A stretch of DNA of 64,000 nucleotides from Allobogoriella alba (lineage in GTDB: Bacteria > Actinomycetota > Actinomycetes > Actinomycetales > Actinomycetaceae). The DNA lies in NCBI RefSeq assembly GCF_042665525.1, contig NZ_JBHTCQ010000005.1, positions 124,001 through 188,000 of the forward strand, given 5' to 3'. The position numbers and the translations under genes were made by a program. The notes below the pieces were generated by a model. It was given only the letters and a program-made list of their open reading frames with translations. It did no database searches and had not been told where the DNA came from. Positions 56,450 to 64,000 of this stretch are shown one piece after another; position 1 is the stretch's first letter; each line of letters opens with the position of its first letter.

Positions 56450-57070
56450 CTGCGACTTCGACTGATCCCGCGCGACGAGGTCTACTTCGAGCTGCTGTCC
56501 GCAGGAGCCGAGTGCCTCGTGCGCGGCGCGCGCCTGCTCACCCGGATGGTCGGGGCCGACCGGACGACGCGCGCCCGGCTCGCCACCGAGCTGCACGCCG
56601 TGGAGCAGGAGGCGGACCAGACCACCAGCACGGTGCTGCACCGGCTGGACCGGACGTTCGTGACCCCGTTCGACCGACGCGACCTGTACGCCCTGACCAC
56701 GGCGATCGACGACTGCATGGATGCGCTCGACGAGGCGGCCGACCTCATGATCGCGCACAGGCTGGGCGACCTTCCGGCGGACGCGGGCGCGGTCGTCGGC
56801 GGGATCTCCCGCTGCGCGGACCTCACCGCGGACGCGGTGCGCGCCCTGCGGACGATGAACGGGTCGAACACCTACCGGGACGAGGTGGTCCAGCTCGTGG
56901 AGACGGCGCGGCGGACGTACCGGCGGCTGGCGGCAGAGGCGCTCGACGGCGCGCCGGACCCGGTCGCGGCGCTGCGGGTGACGCGCGTGCTGGACGCGCT
57001 GAACGACGTCGCCGGTCGGTTCCGCCGACTCGCCGACGTGGTCCAGTCGCTCGTGCTGCAGGAAGCCTGA
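56450..57070 (+). CDS. PhoU-like / DUF47 family protein (apparent CTG start)
   Basis: A 206-residue helical protein that usually accompanies a Pit phosphate transporter and is thought to regulate it. It starts (Met/Leu)-RLRLIPRDEVYFELLSAGAE, and has EQEADQTTSTVLHRLDRTFVTPFDRRDLYAL, the family hallmark with the E-x-x-x-D metal residues, and ends with FRRLADVVQSLVLQEA. No ATG, GTG or TTG exists in frame before this conserved N-terminus; CTG at 56450 follows AGGAG by five bases and gives the normal family length, so a CTG start is likely. A GTG at 56519 would cut off 23 conserved residues. Pit follows 9 bp later. Confidence 0.85.
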   Translation: MRLRLIPRDEVYFELLSAGAECLVRGARLLTRMVGADRTTRARLATELHAVEQEADQTTSTVLHRLDRTFVTPFDRRDLYALTTAIDDCMDALDEAADLMIAHRLGDLPADAGAVVGGISRCADLTADAVRALRTMNGSNTYRDEVVQLVETARRTYRRLAAEALDGAPDPVAALRVTRVLDALNDVAGRFRRLADVVQSLVLQEA

Positions 57071-57079
57071 GCCGAGGGC

Positions 57080-58081
57080 ATGGACCTCGTCGTCTTCCTC
57101 GTGGTGGTCGTCGTGGCCGTCGCGCTCGTCTTCGACTTCACCAACGGTTTCCACGACACCGCCAACGCCGTCGCCACCTCCGTCTCCACGCGCGCCCTGA
57201 CGCCGCGGGCCGCGGTGACCCTGGCGGCGGTGATGAACCTCGTCGGGGCGATGCTGGGCACCGGCGTCGCGGAGACCATCGGCTCGGGGATCATCACACC
57301 GCCGAGCGGCGCGCACGGGCTCGGCGTGGTGCTCGCCGGGTTGCTCGGGGCGATCGCGTGGAACCTGGTGACGTGGCGCCTCGGGCTGCCCTCGTCCTCC
57401 TCCCACGCCCTCATCGGCGGGCTCATGGGTGCCGGGATAGCCTCGGCGACCGAGGTGCACTGGGACGTCATCGGCTGGATCGTGGCCGTGCCGATGGTCG
57501 CCTCGCCGCTGGTGGGCTTCCTGCTCGCGGCAGGCGCCATGATCGGCGTGCTGTGGTGGGCCCGGGATGCCCCGTACCGCCGGGCCACGCGCCGGTTCCG
57601 CCTGGCGCAGACGGTGTCCGCGTCGGCCATGGCCCTCGGGCACGGCCTGCAGGACGCGCAGAAGACCATGGGCGTCATCGTGCTCGCCATCGTCGCCGGC
57701 GGGCTGCACGAGGGCAGCACCATCCCGCTGTGGGTCAAGCTCTCGGCCGCGGTGGCCCTGGCGCTGGGGACGTACGTGGGCGGGTGGCGGATCATGCGGA
57801 CGCTGGGCCGCCGCGTCGTCGACCTGGACCCGCCACGCGGCTTCGTCGCGGAGTCCGTGGCTGCGGCCGTGCTGTACGTCGCCGCGCTCGGGTTCCACGC
57901 GCCGGTCTCGACGACGCACACCATCACCGCGGCGATCACCGGCGTCGGGGCCGGGCGGGGACTCGGGGCCGTCCGGTGGGGCGTCGCACGATCGATCGTC
58001 GTCGCCTGGGTGCTGACCGCACCCGCCGCCGGCCTCATCGCGGCGGGCGGTTACCTGGTCCTGTCGCCCGTCCTGCCGTAG
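57080..58081 (+). CDS. pit: Low-affinity inorganic phosphate transporter (Pit family)
   Basis: Takes up metal-phosphate with protons. The 333-residue membrane protein has the two Pit signatures: DFTNGFHDTANAVATSVSTR near the N-terminus and the related ALGHGLQDAQKTMGVIVLA in the second half, together with the internal repeat LPSSSSHALIGGLMGAGIA and PVSTTHTITAAITGVGAGRG. About ten membrane helices. The ATG at 57080 lies nine bases after the PhoU-like stop. Complements the high-affinity Pst system 1 kb downstream. Confidence 0.95.
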   Translation: MDLVVFLVVVVVAVALVFDFTNGFHDTANAVATSVSTRALTPRAAVTLAAVMNLVGAMLGTGVAETIGSGIITPPSGAHGLGVVLAGLLGAIAWNLVTWRLGLPSSSSHALIGGLMGAGIASATEVHWDVIGWIVAVPMVASPLVGFLLAAGAMIGVLWWARDAPYRRATRRFRLAQTVSASAMALGHGLQDAQKTMGVIVLAIVAGGLHEGSTIPLWVKLSAAVALALGTYVGGWRIMRTLGRRVVDLDPPRGFVAESVAAAVLYVAALGFHAPVSTTHTITAAITGVGAGRGLGAVRWGVARSIVVAWVLTAPAAGLIAAGGYLVLSPVLP

Positions 58082-58200
58082 CGGCGCCGCGGCCGGTGGG
58101 GACCTCTCCCCCGCGCCGGACCACCCACGACGGCGACGTTGCCCCTACATTGTGGTCGGCACCACGTGGTCGCCATCACCTCGAGGAACCTGGAGACCCC

Positions 58201-58629
58201 ATGCGCAAGGCCGTTCTGTCCGCCGTCGCCGTCACCGCCCTGGTCGCCCCGCTCGCGGCGTGCAGCAGCGGGAACGTGTTCGAGCTGCAGGAGGGTGACT
58301 GCCTCAACCGGTCGGACTTCGAGGGCGGAGAGGTCACCGACGTCGAGATCCTGGAGTGCGGCGAGCAGCACGACGCCGAGGTCTTCGCCCTCGTGGAGCA
58401 CACCGGTGAGGAGTTCCCGGGCGACCAGGCGATCCAGGACGAGGCGGGCACCATGTGCGAGCCGCCGTTCGAGGAGTTCATCGGCGTCCCGTACGCGGAG
58501 TCCGAGCTCTTCTTCTCGGTGCTGACCCCCAGCGAGGAGAGCTGGAACCAGGCCGACGACCGCACCAGCGCCTGCATCGTCACCGTGGACGAGCCGATGA
58601 CCGGGTCCCTGGAGGGCGCGAACCGCTGA
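58201..58629 (+). CDS. Lipoprotein with septum-formation domain
   Basis: A 142-residue lipoprotein: signal MRKAVLSAVAVTALVAPLAAC with the lipobox LAAC at residues 18-21, then SSGNVFELQEGDCLNRSD. The remaining residues resemble the actinobacterial 'septum formation' domain (ECGEQHDAEVFALVEHTGEEFPG, then TMCEPPFEEFIG and a later SACIVTVDEP), with four Cys after the lipid Cys that could form two disulfides. GGAG precedes the ATG at 58201, and TACATT at 58146 could be the -10. Exact function unknown. Confidence 0.8.
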   Translation: MRKAVLSAVAVTALVAPLAACSSGNVFELQEGDCLNRSDFEGGEVTDVEILECGEQHDAEVFALVEHTGEEFPGDQAIQDEAGTMCEPPFEEFIGVPYAESELFFSVLTPSEESWNQADDRTSACIVTVDEPMTGSLEGANR

Positions 58630-58650
58630 GGGTCCTCGCACCCACCTCGC

Positions 58651-58946
58651 GGTCGTCGTCAGCCGAACCCTCGCGGCAGACTCCTCCCGCTCCGGCTCCG
58701 GCGGGCCCTCGCACCCTCCTGGCCCGCTTCCTCGCACTCCGCTCGTCCCTCGCTCGTGCCCGTCAGCGAACCGACCTCGCGCCCACCTCCGCCTGCGTGG
58801 TCGTCGTCAGCCGAACCCTCGCGGCAGACTCCTCCCGCTCCGGCTCCGGCGGGCCCTCGTACCCTCCTGGCCCGCTTCCTCGCACTCCGCTCGTCCCTCG
58901 CTCGTGCCCGTCAGCGAACCGACCTCGGGCCCACCTCCGCCTGCGC
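58651..58946. repeat. 148-bp tandem duplication at the 3' end of pstB
   Basis: Two complete copies (58651-58798 and 58799-58946) differ at about three positions. Each begins GGTCGTCGTCAGCCGAA, and the third appearance of that string (58947-58963) is the genuine end of pstB including its stop codon. The unit thus contains the last codons of pstB plus the downstream DNA. Internal CGCTCGTCCCTCGCTCGTGC is typical of GC-rich intergenic repeats. The region from 58630 to 58954 has no other gene. Confidence 0.9.
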
Positions 58947-58954
58947 GGTCGTCG

Positions 58955-59734
58955 TCAGCCGAAGCGGCCGGAGATGTAGTCCTCGGTCGCCTTCTCGCTC
59001 GGCGTCGAGAACATCTTCTCGGTCTCGTCGTACTCGATGAGGTGCCCGGGCTTGCCCGTGCCGGCGATGTTGAAGAAGCCGGTCTTGTCCGAGACGCGGG
59101 CTGCCTGCTGCATGTTGTGCGTGACGATGACGATCGTGTACTCGCTCTTCAGCTCCGCGATGAGGTCCTCGATCGCCAGCGTGGAGATCGGGTCGAGCGC
59201 CGAGCACGGCTCGTCCATCAGCAGCACCTCGGGCTTGACCGCGATCGCACGCGCGATGCACAGCCGCTGCTGCTGACCGCCGGAGAGGGAGGAGCCCGGC
59301 CGCGCGAGCCGGTCCTTGACCTCGCCCCACAGGTTCGCGCCGCGCAGGGAACGCTCCACCAGGTCGTCCGCCTCGGGCCTGCTCATCCGCCGGTTGTTGA
59401 GCCGCACCCCGGCGAGCACGTTGTCGGCGATGGACATCGTCGGGAACGGGTTCGGCCGCTGGAACACCATGCCGACCTGACGGCGGACCTGCACGGGGTC
59501 CACGCCCTTGCCGTACAGGTTCTGGCCGTCCATGTTGGCCTCGCCCGTCACGTACGCCCCGGGGATGACCTCGTGCATGCGGTTCAGCGTCCGCAGGAAC
59601 GTGGACTTCCCGCAGCCCGACGGACCGATCAGCGCCGTGACCGACCGCGGCTCGATGGTCATGGTGACGTCCTCCACGGCGAGGAAGTCGCCGTAGTAGA
59701 CGCTGAGGTTCTTGACGTCGATGCGCTTGGACAT
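58955..59734 (-). CDS. pstB: Phosphate ABC transporter ATP-binding protein
   Basis: ATPase of the high-affinity phosphate importer. The 259-residue protein has Walker A GPSGCGKST, FQRPNPFPTMSIADNVLAG (PstB-specific), signature SLSGGQQQRLCIARA and Walker B LLMDEPCSALDP, then VTHNMQQAARVSD. It ends with TEDYISGRFG. Its stop codon is in the first few bases of a 148-bp repeat unit. It lies 34 bp after pstA. Confidence 0.97.
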   Translation of the reverse strand: MSKRIDVKNLSVYYGDFLAVEDVTMTIEPRSVTALIGPSGCGKSTFLRTLNRMHEVIPGAYVTGEANMDGQNLYGKGVDPVQVRRQVGMVFQRPNPFPTMSIADNVLAGVRLNNRRMSRPEADDLVERSLRGANLWGEVKDRLARPGSSLSGGQQQRLCIARAIAVKPEVLLMDEPCSALDPISTLAIEDLIAELKSEYTIVIVTHNMQQAARVSDKTGFFNIAGTGKPGHLIEYDETEKMFSTPSEKATEDYISGRFG

Positions 59735-59768
59735 CAGTGGTCCTTCCGGAGACTGTCGGGGCGGCGGG

Positions 59769-60842
59769 TCACGAGATGCCCTTCGGAGAGAAGAATTTGC
59801 TGACCAGGCGGGCGACGAGGTTGAGCAGCATCACGATGACGATGAGGGTCAGGGCCGCCGCCCAGGCCCGCTCGACCTCAACCGACCCCTGGATCCCGGC
59901 GCCCTGACGGTACTGGGAGTAGACGTAGACGGGCAGGGTCATGATGCGGCCCTCGACAGGGCTGTAGTTGAAGAGCACCGCGGAGGAGCCGACCGTCAGC
60001 AGCAGCGGTGCGGTCTCGCCGATGACGCGCGCGATGGCGATCATCACGCCCGTGGTGATGCCGGCGATGGCGGTCCGCAGCACGACCTTCACGACCGTGA
60101 GCCACTTCGGAACGCCGAGGGCGTAGGAGGCCTCACGGAGCTCGTTGGGCACGAGCTTGAGCATCTCCTCGACCGAACGGACCACGACCGGCGTCATGAG
60201 CACGGCCAGCGCGACTCCGCCCATGAAGGCCGACCGGTACTGCGGGTCGATCTGCGCGAACAGCACGAAGACGAACAGGCCGGCGACGATGGACGGGATG
60301 CCGGTCATGACGTCCACCAGGAGCGTGATCGCGCGCGCCAGACGCCCGCGCCCGAACTCCACGAGGTACACGGCGGTCAGGATGCCCAGCGGGATCGCGA
60401 AGGCGGACGCCAGCCCGGTGACGTACAGCGTGCCGACGATCGCGTGTCCCGCACCGCCGTCGCGGATCTCCCCGAACACCCCGCCCATGTCGGTGTTCAG
60501 GAAGTCGAACGACATGAATTTCATGCCCTCGGCGGCCACCTGCGTGACCAGGGACCCGAGCGGGATCATCACCAGCACGAACGCACCGGTCACCACCGCG
60601 GTGGCGAGCCGGTCCGTCGCCTGCCGCGGTCCCTCGACGACGCGCGAGAGGACCCACGTGGCGAGGACGTACAGCGCCGCGGCGAGGAAGAAGACACCGG
60701 CCGGCGTCGGCGTGCTGAGGAGCTGCAGCACGAGGAACGCGACCGCGAGGGCGGCGGCGAGCAGCGCCCACGGCGTGTGCTTGGGGAGGCGCTTGACCTG
60801 CGCCAGCGGCCGGCGCTTGGGCGTCGTGGTCGTCGTCGTCAT
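59769..60842 (-). CDS. pstA: Phosphate ABC transporter permease PstA
   Basis: Second membrane subunit of the Pst importer. The 357-residue protein has an N-terminal extension with two extra helices (WALLAAALAVAFLVLQLL, GVFFLAAALYVLATWVL) before the conserved domain, which has ITLLVDVMTGIPSIVAGLF, MTPVVVRSVEEMLKLVPNELREASYALG (the EAA loop) and ARVIGETAPLLLTVG. The ATG shares a base with the pstC stop (TGATG). Confidence 0.95.
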   Translation of the reverse strand: MTTTTTTPKRRPLAQVKRLPKHTPWALLAAALAVAFLVLQLLSTPTPAGVFFLAAALYVLATWVLSRVVEGPRQATDRLATAVVTGAFVLVMIPLGSLVTQVAAEGMKFMSFDFLNTDMGGVFGEIRDGGAGHAIVGTLYVTGLASAFAIPLGILTAVYLVEFGRGRLARAITLLVDVMTGIPSIVAGLFVFVLFAQIDPQYRSAFMGGVALAVLMTPVVVRSVEEMLKLVPNELREASYALGVPKWLTVVKVVLRTAIAGITTGVMIAIARVIGETAPLLLTVGSSAVLFNYSPVEGRIMTLPVYVYSQYRQGAGIQGSVEVERAWAAALTLIVIVMLLNLVARLVSKFFSPKGIS

Positions 60843-61825
60843 CAGTTGGCTCCCGAGAACTCGGCACGCCGCGCGATGATCCACCTCGCGAGGAGGTTGA
60901 CGCCGAAGGTGATGGCGAAGAGGACCAGCCCGGTCGCGATGAGGACGTTGCCGCCGAGACCGCCGCCGCCCTCGCCGAACTGGCTGGCGATGTTCGCGGC
61001 GATGGTGGTGTGCTGCCCGGCCTGCAGCAGGTGGAGGTTGATGCTCAGTCCGGGCGAGATGATCATCAGCACGGCCATGGTCTCGCCGAGCGCGCGCCCC
61101 AGGCCGAGCATGGACGCCGAGACGATCCCGGACCGCCCGAACGGGAAGACCGCCTGCCGGACCATCTCCCACCGGGTGGCGCCGAGCGCGAGGGACGCCT
61201 CCTCGTGCAGGCGCGGCGTCTGGAGGAAGACCTCACGGATGGTCGCGGTGATGATGGGCAGGATCATGATCGCGAGCACCAGGCCGGCGGTCGCGATGTT
61301 CTTCGCCGGTGCCGAGTACTCCGCGAAGAGCGGGATGAACCCGAGCGTCTCCGACTGCCAGGCCTGGAACGGCTCCACGAGCGGCATCAGCCAGAAGAAG
61401 CCCCACATGCCGTAGATGACCGACGGGATCGCGGCGAGAAGGTCGACCAGGTAGCCCAGGCCCTGGGCGAGGCGGCGCGGGGCGTAGTGCGAGATGAAGA
61501 GGCCGACGCCGACGCTGAGCGGGACCGCGATGAGGAGCGCGATCAGCGAGGCGAGCAGCGTGCCGAAGGCCAGCGGCAGCACGTACTCGACGAACGTGCT
61601 GCCGCGCATGAAGGAGATGCCACCGAGCGCCTCCTCGCTCGCCGTGAGCGCAGGCCAGGACCGGATGATCAGGAAGGCGGCGACGGCGGCGAGCGTGATG
61701 AGGATGGCGATGCCCGCGCCGGTGGAGATGCCGCGGAAGATGACGTTGCCGATGCGGCCGGGCGCCTCCCGCAACCGGGGAGCAGGTGTGTCGCGACTCG
61801 TGAGGTCAGGAGGGGCAGTTGCCAC
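60842..61825 (-). CDS. pstC: Phosphate ABC transporter permease PstC
   Basis: First membrane subunit of the Pst importer. The 327-residue protein has six or seven helices and the PstC motifs: LVDLLAAIPSVIYGMWGFF, REVFLQTPRLHEEASLALGATRWEMV (EAA loop) and GLGRALGETMAVLMI. The GTG at 61825 has GGAGG five bases upstream. It is separated from pstS by 226 bp holding a terminator and a PHO box, so pstCAB can be transcribed independently. Confidence 0.95.
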   Translation of the reverse strand: MATAPPDLTSRDTPAPRLREAPGRIGNVIFRGISTGAGIAILITLAAVAAFLIIRSWPALTASEEALGGISFMRGSTFVEYVLPLAFGTLLASLIALLIAVPLSVGVGLFISHYAPRRLAQGLGYLVDLLAAIPSVIYGMWGFFWLMPLVEPFQAWQSETLGFIPLFAEYSAPAKNIATAGLVLAIMILPIITATIREVFLQTPRLHEEASLALGATRWEMVRQAVFPFGRSGIVSASMLGLGRALGETMAVLMIISPGLSINLHLLQAGQHTTIAANIASQFGEGGGGLGGNVLIATGLVLFAITFGVNLLARWIIARRAEFSGAN

Positions 61826-61934
61826 GGGTCCTCCGCTTCGTGCTGGTCGTGACGGCCGGCTGGCGCCGGCTGCTATCGCTGAGTGCCAGCCGTCGGCAGG
61901 CTAAGCGCGACTGGTGTCCACCGGGAAGGCGCTC

Positions 61935-61952
61935 GGTGAACGGAAGGTTAAC
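61935..61952 (-). promoter_or_regulatory. PHO box upstream of pstC
   Basis: On the minus strand GTTAACC, four bases TTCC, then GTTCACC: two 7-bp direct repeats with 4-bp spacing, six of seven and seven of seven to the PhoP consensus GTTCACC. It lies 110 bp before pstC, which points to a separate phosphate-starvation promoter for pstCAB. Confidence 0.75.
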
Positions 61953-61994
61953 GTGACCTGTCGGATGGCTCACACCACCCAGGGGCCTGCGACG

Positions 61995-62035
61995 CCGAAG
62001 GGTGGGACCGTCACGACGACGGTCCCACCCTTCGG
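61995..62035 (-). terminator. Strong hairpin between pstS and pstC
   Basis: A perfect 18-bp stem (61995-62012 with 62018-62035) with an ACGAC-type 5-base loop, beginning 17 bases after the pstS stop. It probably ends or attenuates the pstS message, giving much more binding protein than transporter, and may protect the pstS 3' end. Confidence 0.85.
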
Positions 62036-62051
62036 CCGGGTCACCAGCCGA

Positions 62052-63191
62052 TCACTCGGCCACGGAGATCTGCTCGATGGCCGCCTCGATCTGGCTGCGC
62101 AGGTCGTCGGAGATGGGGGCCGAGCCGGCGACCGCCGGGTCGGCCGCGCGCTGCTGCCCCTCCTCGGACGCGATGTAGCTGAGGATCGCCTGGACGTTCT
62201 CGACGTCCGCCTGGGACTCGTACACCGAGCACGCGAACTCGTAGGAGACCAGGACGATCGGGTAGGTGCCCTCGATGTCGCGCGAGAGCTCGATGGTCAG
62301 GCGCAGGTCGTTCGCGTCCTCGGCCGGCTCCGAGCCGTCGACCACGGCGGCCGCGGCGTCCGGCGAGTAGGGCACGAACTCCTCACCCACACCGACCGCT
62401 GCGGTGCCCAGCGAGTCCGGCACCTGCGAGGCATCGGCGTAGCCGATGGCTCCCTCGGCGCTGGAGACGGTGCCGAGGACACCGTCGGTCTGCGCACCGG
62501 ACTGGGTGCCGGAGATCGGCCAGGTGTCGGACGGCTCGTGCGGCCACGCGTCGCCGCCCGCGTCCGCGAGGTACTCGGTGAAGTTCTCGGTGGTGCCGGA
62601 GCCGTCGGACCGGTTCACGGGGACGACGTCCAGCGAGGGCAGGTTGGCCTCCGGGTTGTCCTCCGCGATGGCGGGGTCGTCCCAGGAGGTGATGTCCCCG
62701 TTGAAGATGCCGGCGATGACCTCCGGCCGCAGGTTGAGGTGGTCGACGCCGACGTCGGGCAGGTTGTACGCCAGGGCGATCGGGGAGATGTAGACCGGCA
62801 GCTCAAGCACCTCGCCGCCGTAGCACCGCTCGGAACCGGCCTGGAGCTCCTCCTCGTCGAACGTGGAGTCGCTGCCGCCCCAGAGCGTGGCACCCTGCAG
62901 GAACTGCTCGCGCCCGGTGCTCGACCCGACGGCGTCGTAGGTGATGTTGACGCCCGGGTGCTGCTCCTGGAACCCGGCGAGCCAGCCCGCCATGGCCGCC
63001 TCCTGCGACGACGCACCCGCACCGGGCAGGTCGCCGGACAGGTCCGAGCCGCCGCCGTTGCCGCCACCGGCGCCCCCGCCGGCGCCGCCGCTGTTGTCAC
63101 CACTGCCACCACAGGCCGCGAGCGCGAGCGCCAGGGCGCTGATCGCGGCAACTCCCGCCAGACGGCGGCTACCTGCAAGCTTCACGGTCAT
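62052..63191 (-). CDS. pstS: Phosphate ABC transporter substrate-binding lipoprotein
   Basis: Extracellular phosphate-binding lipoprotein. The 379-residue protein has a signal peptide with lipobox LAAC (about residues 24-27), a Gly/Ser-rich tether (GGSGDNSGGAGGGAGGGNGG), then the PstS fold with GAGASSQEAAM (phosphate loop), TYDAVGSSTGREQFLQG, the second loop VNRSDGSGTTENFTEYL and GTVSSAEGAIGYADAS. All Ser/Thr/Arg phosphate contacts are visible. The ATG at 63191 has GAGG upstream. It is preceded by a PHO box. Confidence 0.95.
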   Translation of the reverse strand: MTVKLAGSRRLAGVAAISALALALAACGGSGDNSGGAGGGAGGGNGGGSDLSGDLPGAGASSQEAAMAGWLAGFQEQHPGVNITYDAVGSSTGREQFLQGATLWGGSDSTFDEEELQAGSERCYGGEVLELPVYISPIALAYNLPDVGVDHLNLRPEVIAGIFNGDITSWDDPAIAEDNPEANLPSLDVVPVNRSDGSGTTENFTEYLADAGGDAWPHEPSDTWPISGTQSGAQTDGVLGTVSSAEGAIGYADASQVPDSLGTAAVGVGEEFVPYSPDAAAAVVDGSEPAEDANDLRLTIELSRDIEGTYPIVLVSYEFACSVYESQADVENVQAILSYIASEEGQQRAADPAVAGSAPISDDLRSQIEAAIEQISVAE

Positions 63192-63279
63192 CCATCCTCT
63201 GTGTCGATGGGCCGGGAACCAGGGCTTGCCCGACCGGATTCGACGGTAGGCACGATTGGTGTCCGCCACGCGGTCGAGT

Positions 63280-63297
63280 GGTGAACACCAGATGAAT
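63280..63297 (-). promoter_or_regulatory. PHO box upstream of pstS
   Basis: The minus strand reads ATTCATC, TGGT, GTTCACC: direct repeats with 4-bp spacing, five and seven of seven to the PhoP consensus. It is 89 bp before the pstS start and fits phosphate-starvation induction. Confidence 0.65.
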
Positions 63298-63314
63298 GCA
63301 GTCTGTTCGTTCCG

Positions 63315-64000
63315 TCACAGTTCGGCAACGGGGAGCGGCACTTGTCTCTCGGTCGCGGCGCGGTGCTTCTCCAGGGCGACGACCACAGATCCCCGACCCG
63401 TCCGCTGTGCCACGTGCACGACGAGGACCTCGCCGGTCTTGAGCCACGGATCGGCCTCGGGGACCTGCTTCATGATGCTGTGCGGCGTGCGCTTCGCGAT
63501 CTCCGACACCACGGTCGGCAGCACGGGCCGGTGCGCGCAGACCGCCACGGGCACGTCCCGCCCGACCAGCTCCCGCCGGACGAGCGCGCGGACCGGCTTG
63601 GGCTTCTTGGCGTGGGCGGTCTCGGTCAGCTCGGGCAGCAGCACGGCCCCGATGCCGGTCGCCTCGAGGTAGGGCCGGACCGTCGCGATGCAGCGCTCCC
63701 AGGGCGAGCTGATGACCTCGGCGATGCCGAATGAGGCGAGGAGCGGCACGAGCCGCTCCGCCTGGGCCATGCCCACCGGGGTCAGGGGTCGGCTCTCCTC
63801 CGCGCCGTCCCACGCGGACCGCTTGCGTGCCCGGGCGTGGCGCACGACCACCATCGTCCAGGTGCGCAGCTTCTCGTCGCGCCACTGGTCGAGCAGCTGA
63901 CCGAGCGGTTCCCGGTCCGGCGGGTAGGTGAGCAGGTCCATCGCCTGACGCGCCTCGACCCAGCGGATCTCGTCGACCTCCGGCGGGTCACCCTGCACGG
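63315..64000 (-). CDS. NUDIX hydrolase / histidine phosphatase fusion, MutT1-like (5' end outside window)
   Basis: Only the C-terminal 228 residues are in the window. The first 40 (EIRWVEARQAMDLLTYPPDRE) are the end of a NUDIX domain; from about residue 48 a SixA-type phosphatase begins with the phosphohistidine motif VVRHARARKRS, followed by RPLTPVGMAQAERLVPLL, VISSPWERCIATVRPYL and AVCAHRPVLPTV (second His). This arrangement matches mycobacterial MutT1, which cleans 8-oxo-GTP and diadenosine polyphosphates. The position before pstS suggests that ppk lies further upstream; that is inference. Confidence 0.88.
   Translation of the reverse strand, partial: VQGDPPEVDEIRWVEARQAMDLLTYPPDREPLGQLLDQWRDEKLRTWTMVVVRHARARKRSAWDGAEESRPLTPVGMAQAERLVPLLASFGIAEVISSPWERCIATVRPYLEATGIGAVLLPELTETAHAKKPKPVRALVRRELVGRDVPVAVCAHRPVLPTVVSEIAKRTPHSIMKQVPEADPWLKTGEVLVVHVAQRTGRGSVVVALEKHRAATERQVPLPVAEL

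Overview
The window is a stretch of a very GC-rich actinobacterial chromosome (by eye well over 70% G+C, many GTG starts, dense operons with ATGA/GTGA/TGATG overlaps). Gene content (GlnR, ClpC, the ftsH-folE-folP-folBK block, MetY/MetX, PrpDBC, pstSCAB next to a MutT1-like NUDIX/phosphatase) fits a free-living Micrococcales-type organism (Cellulomonas/Georgenia-like); the genus is inference. No rRNA, tRNA, insertion sequence, phage gene or CRISPR array was seen. Almost everything is core or metabolic DNA; the more variable-looking part is the purine/ureide supercluster at 31-47 kb.

Layout. 0-8.7 kb (minus): dacB, a zincin, tilS, hpt, ftsH, folE, folP and a folB-folK fusion cut by the left edge. 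8.9-13.9 kb: ppa, a secreted NlpC/P60 peptidase, and metY-metX. 14-24.2 kb: an alpha/beta hydrolase, a pentapeptide/DinB protein, a small membrane protein, a giant FAD/Fe-S oxidoreductase, pyruvate phosphate dikinase and a two-part WXG-like/lipase protein. 24.2-27.7 kb (minus): ABC-2 exporter plus its own histidine kinase and response regulator, one coupled operon with an 18-bp palindrome upstream. 27.8-31.4 kb (minus): prpD-prpB-prpC methylcitrate cycle.

31.4-47.0 kb is a purine-catabolism supercluster. On the minus strand xdhA-xdhB-xdhC-guaD-(60-aa microprotein)-NCS2 permease takes up purines and converts guanine/hypoxanthine to urate. On the plus strand uraD-uraH-uox converts urate to allantoin; allB (+) and allE (-) continue, and an IclR regulator faces an HpcH/HpaI-type aldolase gene. 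A shared TTCC-N7-GGAA type motif lies in the promoters of this cluster and is the likely operator of the IclR protein. The allantoate amidohydrolase step is not encoded here, and an 18-codon relic after uox looks like the start of a lost second permease.

47.1-55.3 kb: bcp, clpC, macrodomain protein, dtd, DUF2516, FUSC, ygfZ, nitrobindin-like, membrane protein. 55.5-64 kb: glnR, an 85-nt cloverleaf-like element, a PhoU-like (DUF47) gene that appears to start with CTG, pit, a septum-formation-type lipoprotein, a 148-bp tandem duplication, then pstSCAB (minus) with two PHO boxes and a strong terminator between pstS and pstC, and the 3' part of a NUDIX/SixA gene. This last part is a phosphate-uptake locus beside the nitrogen regulator.
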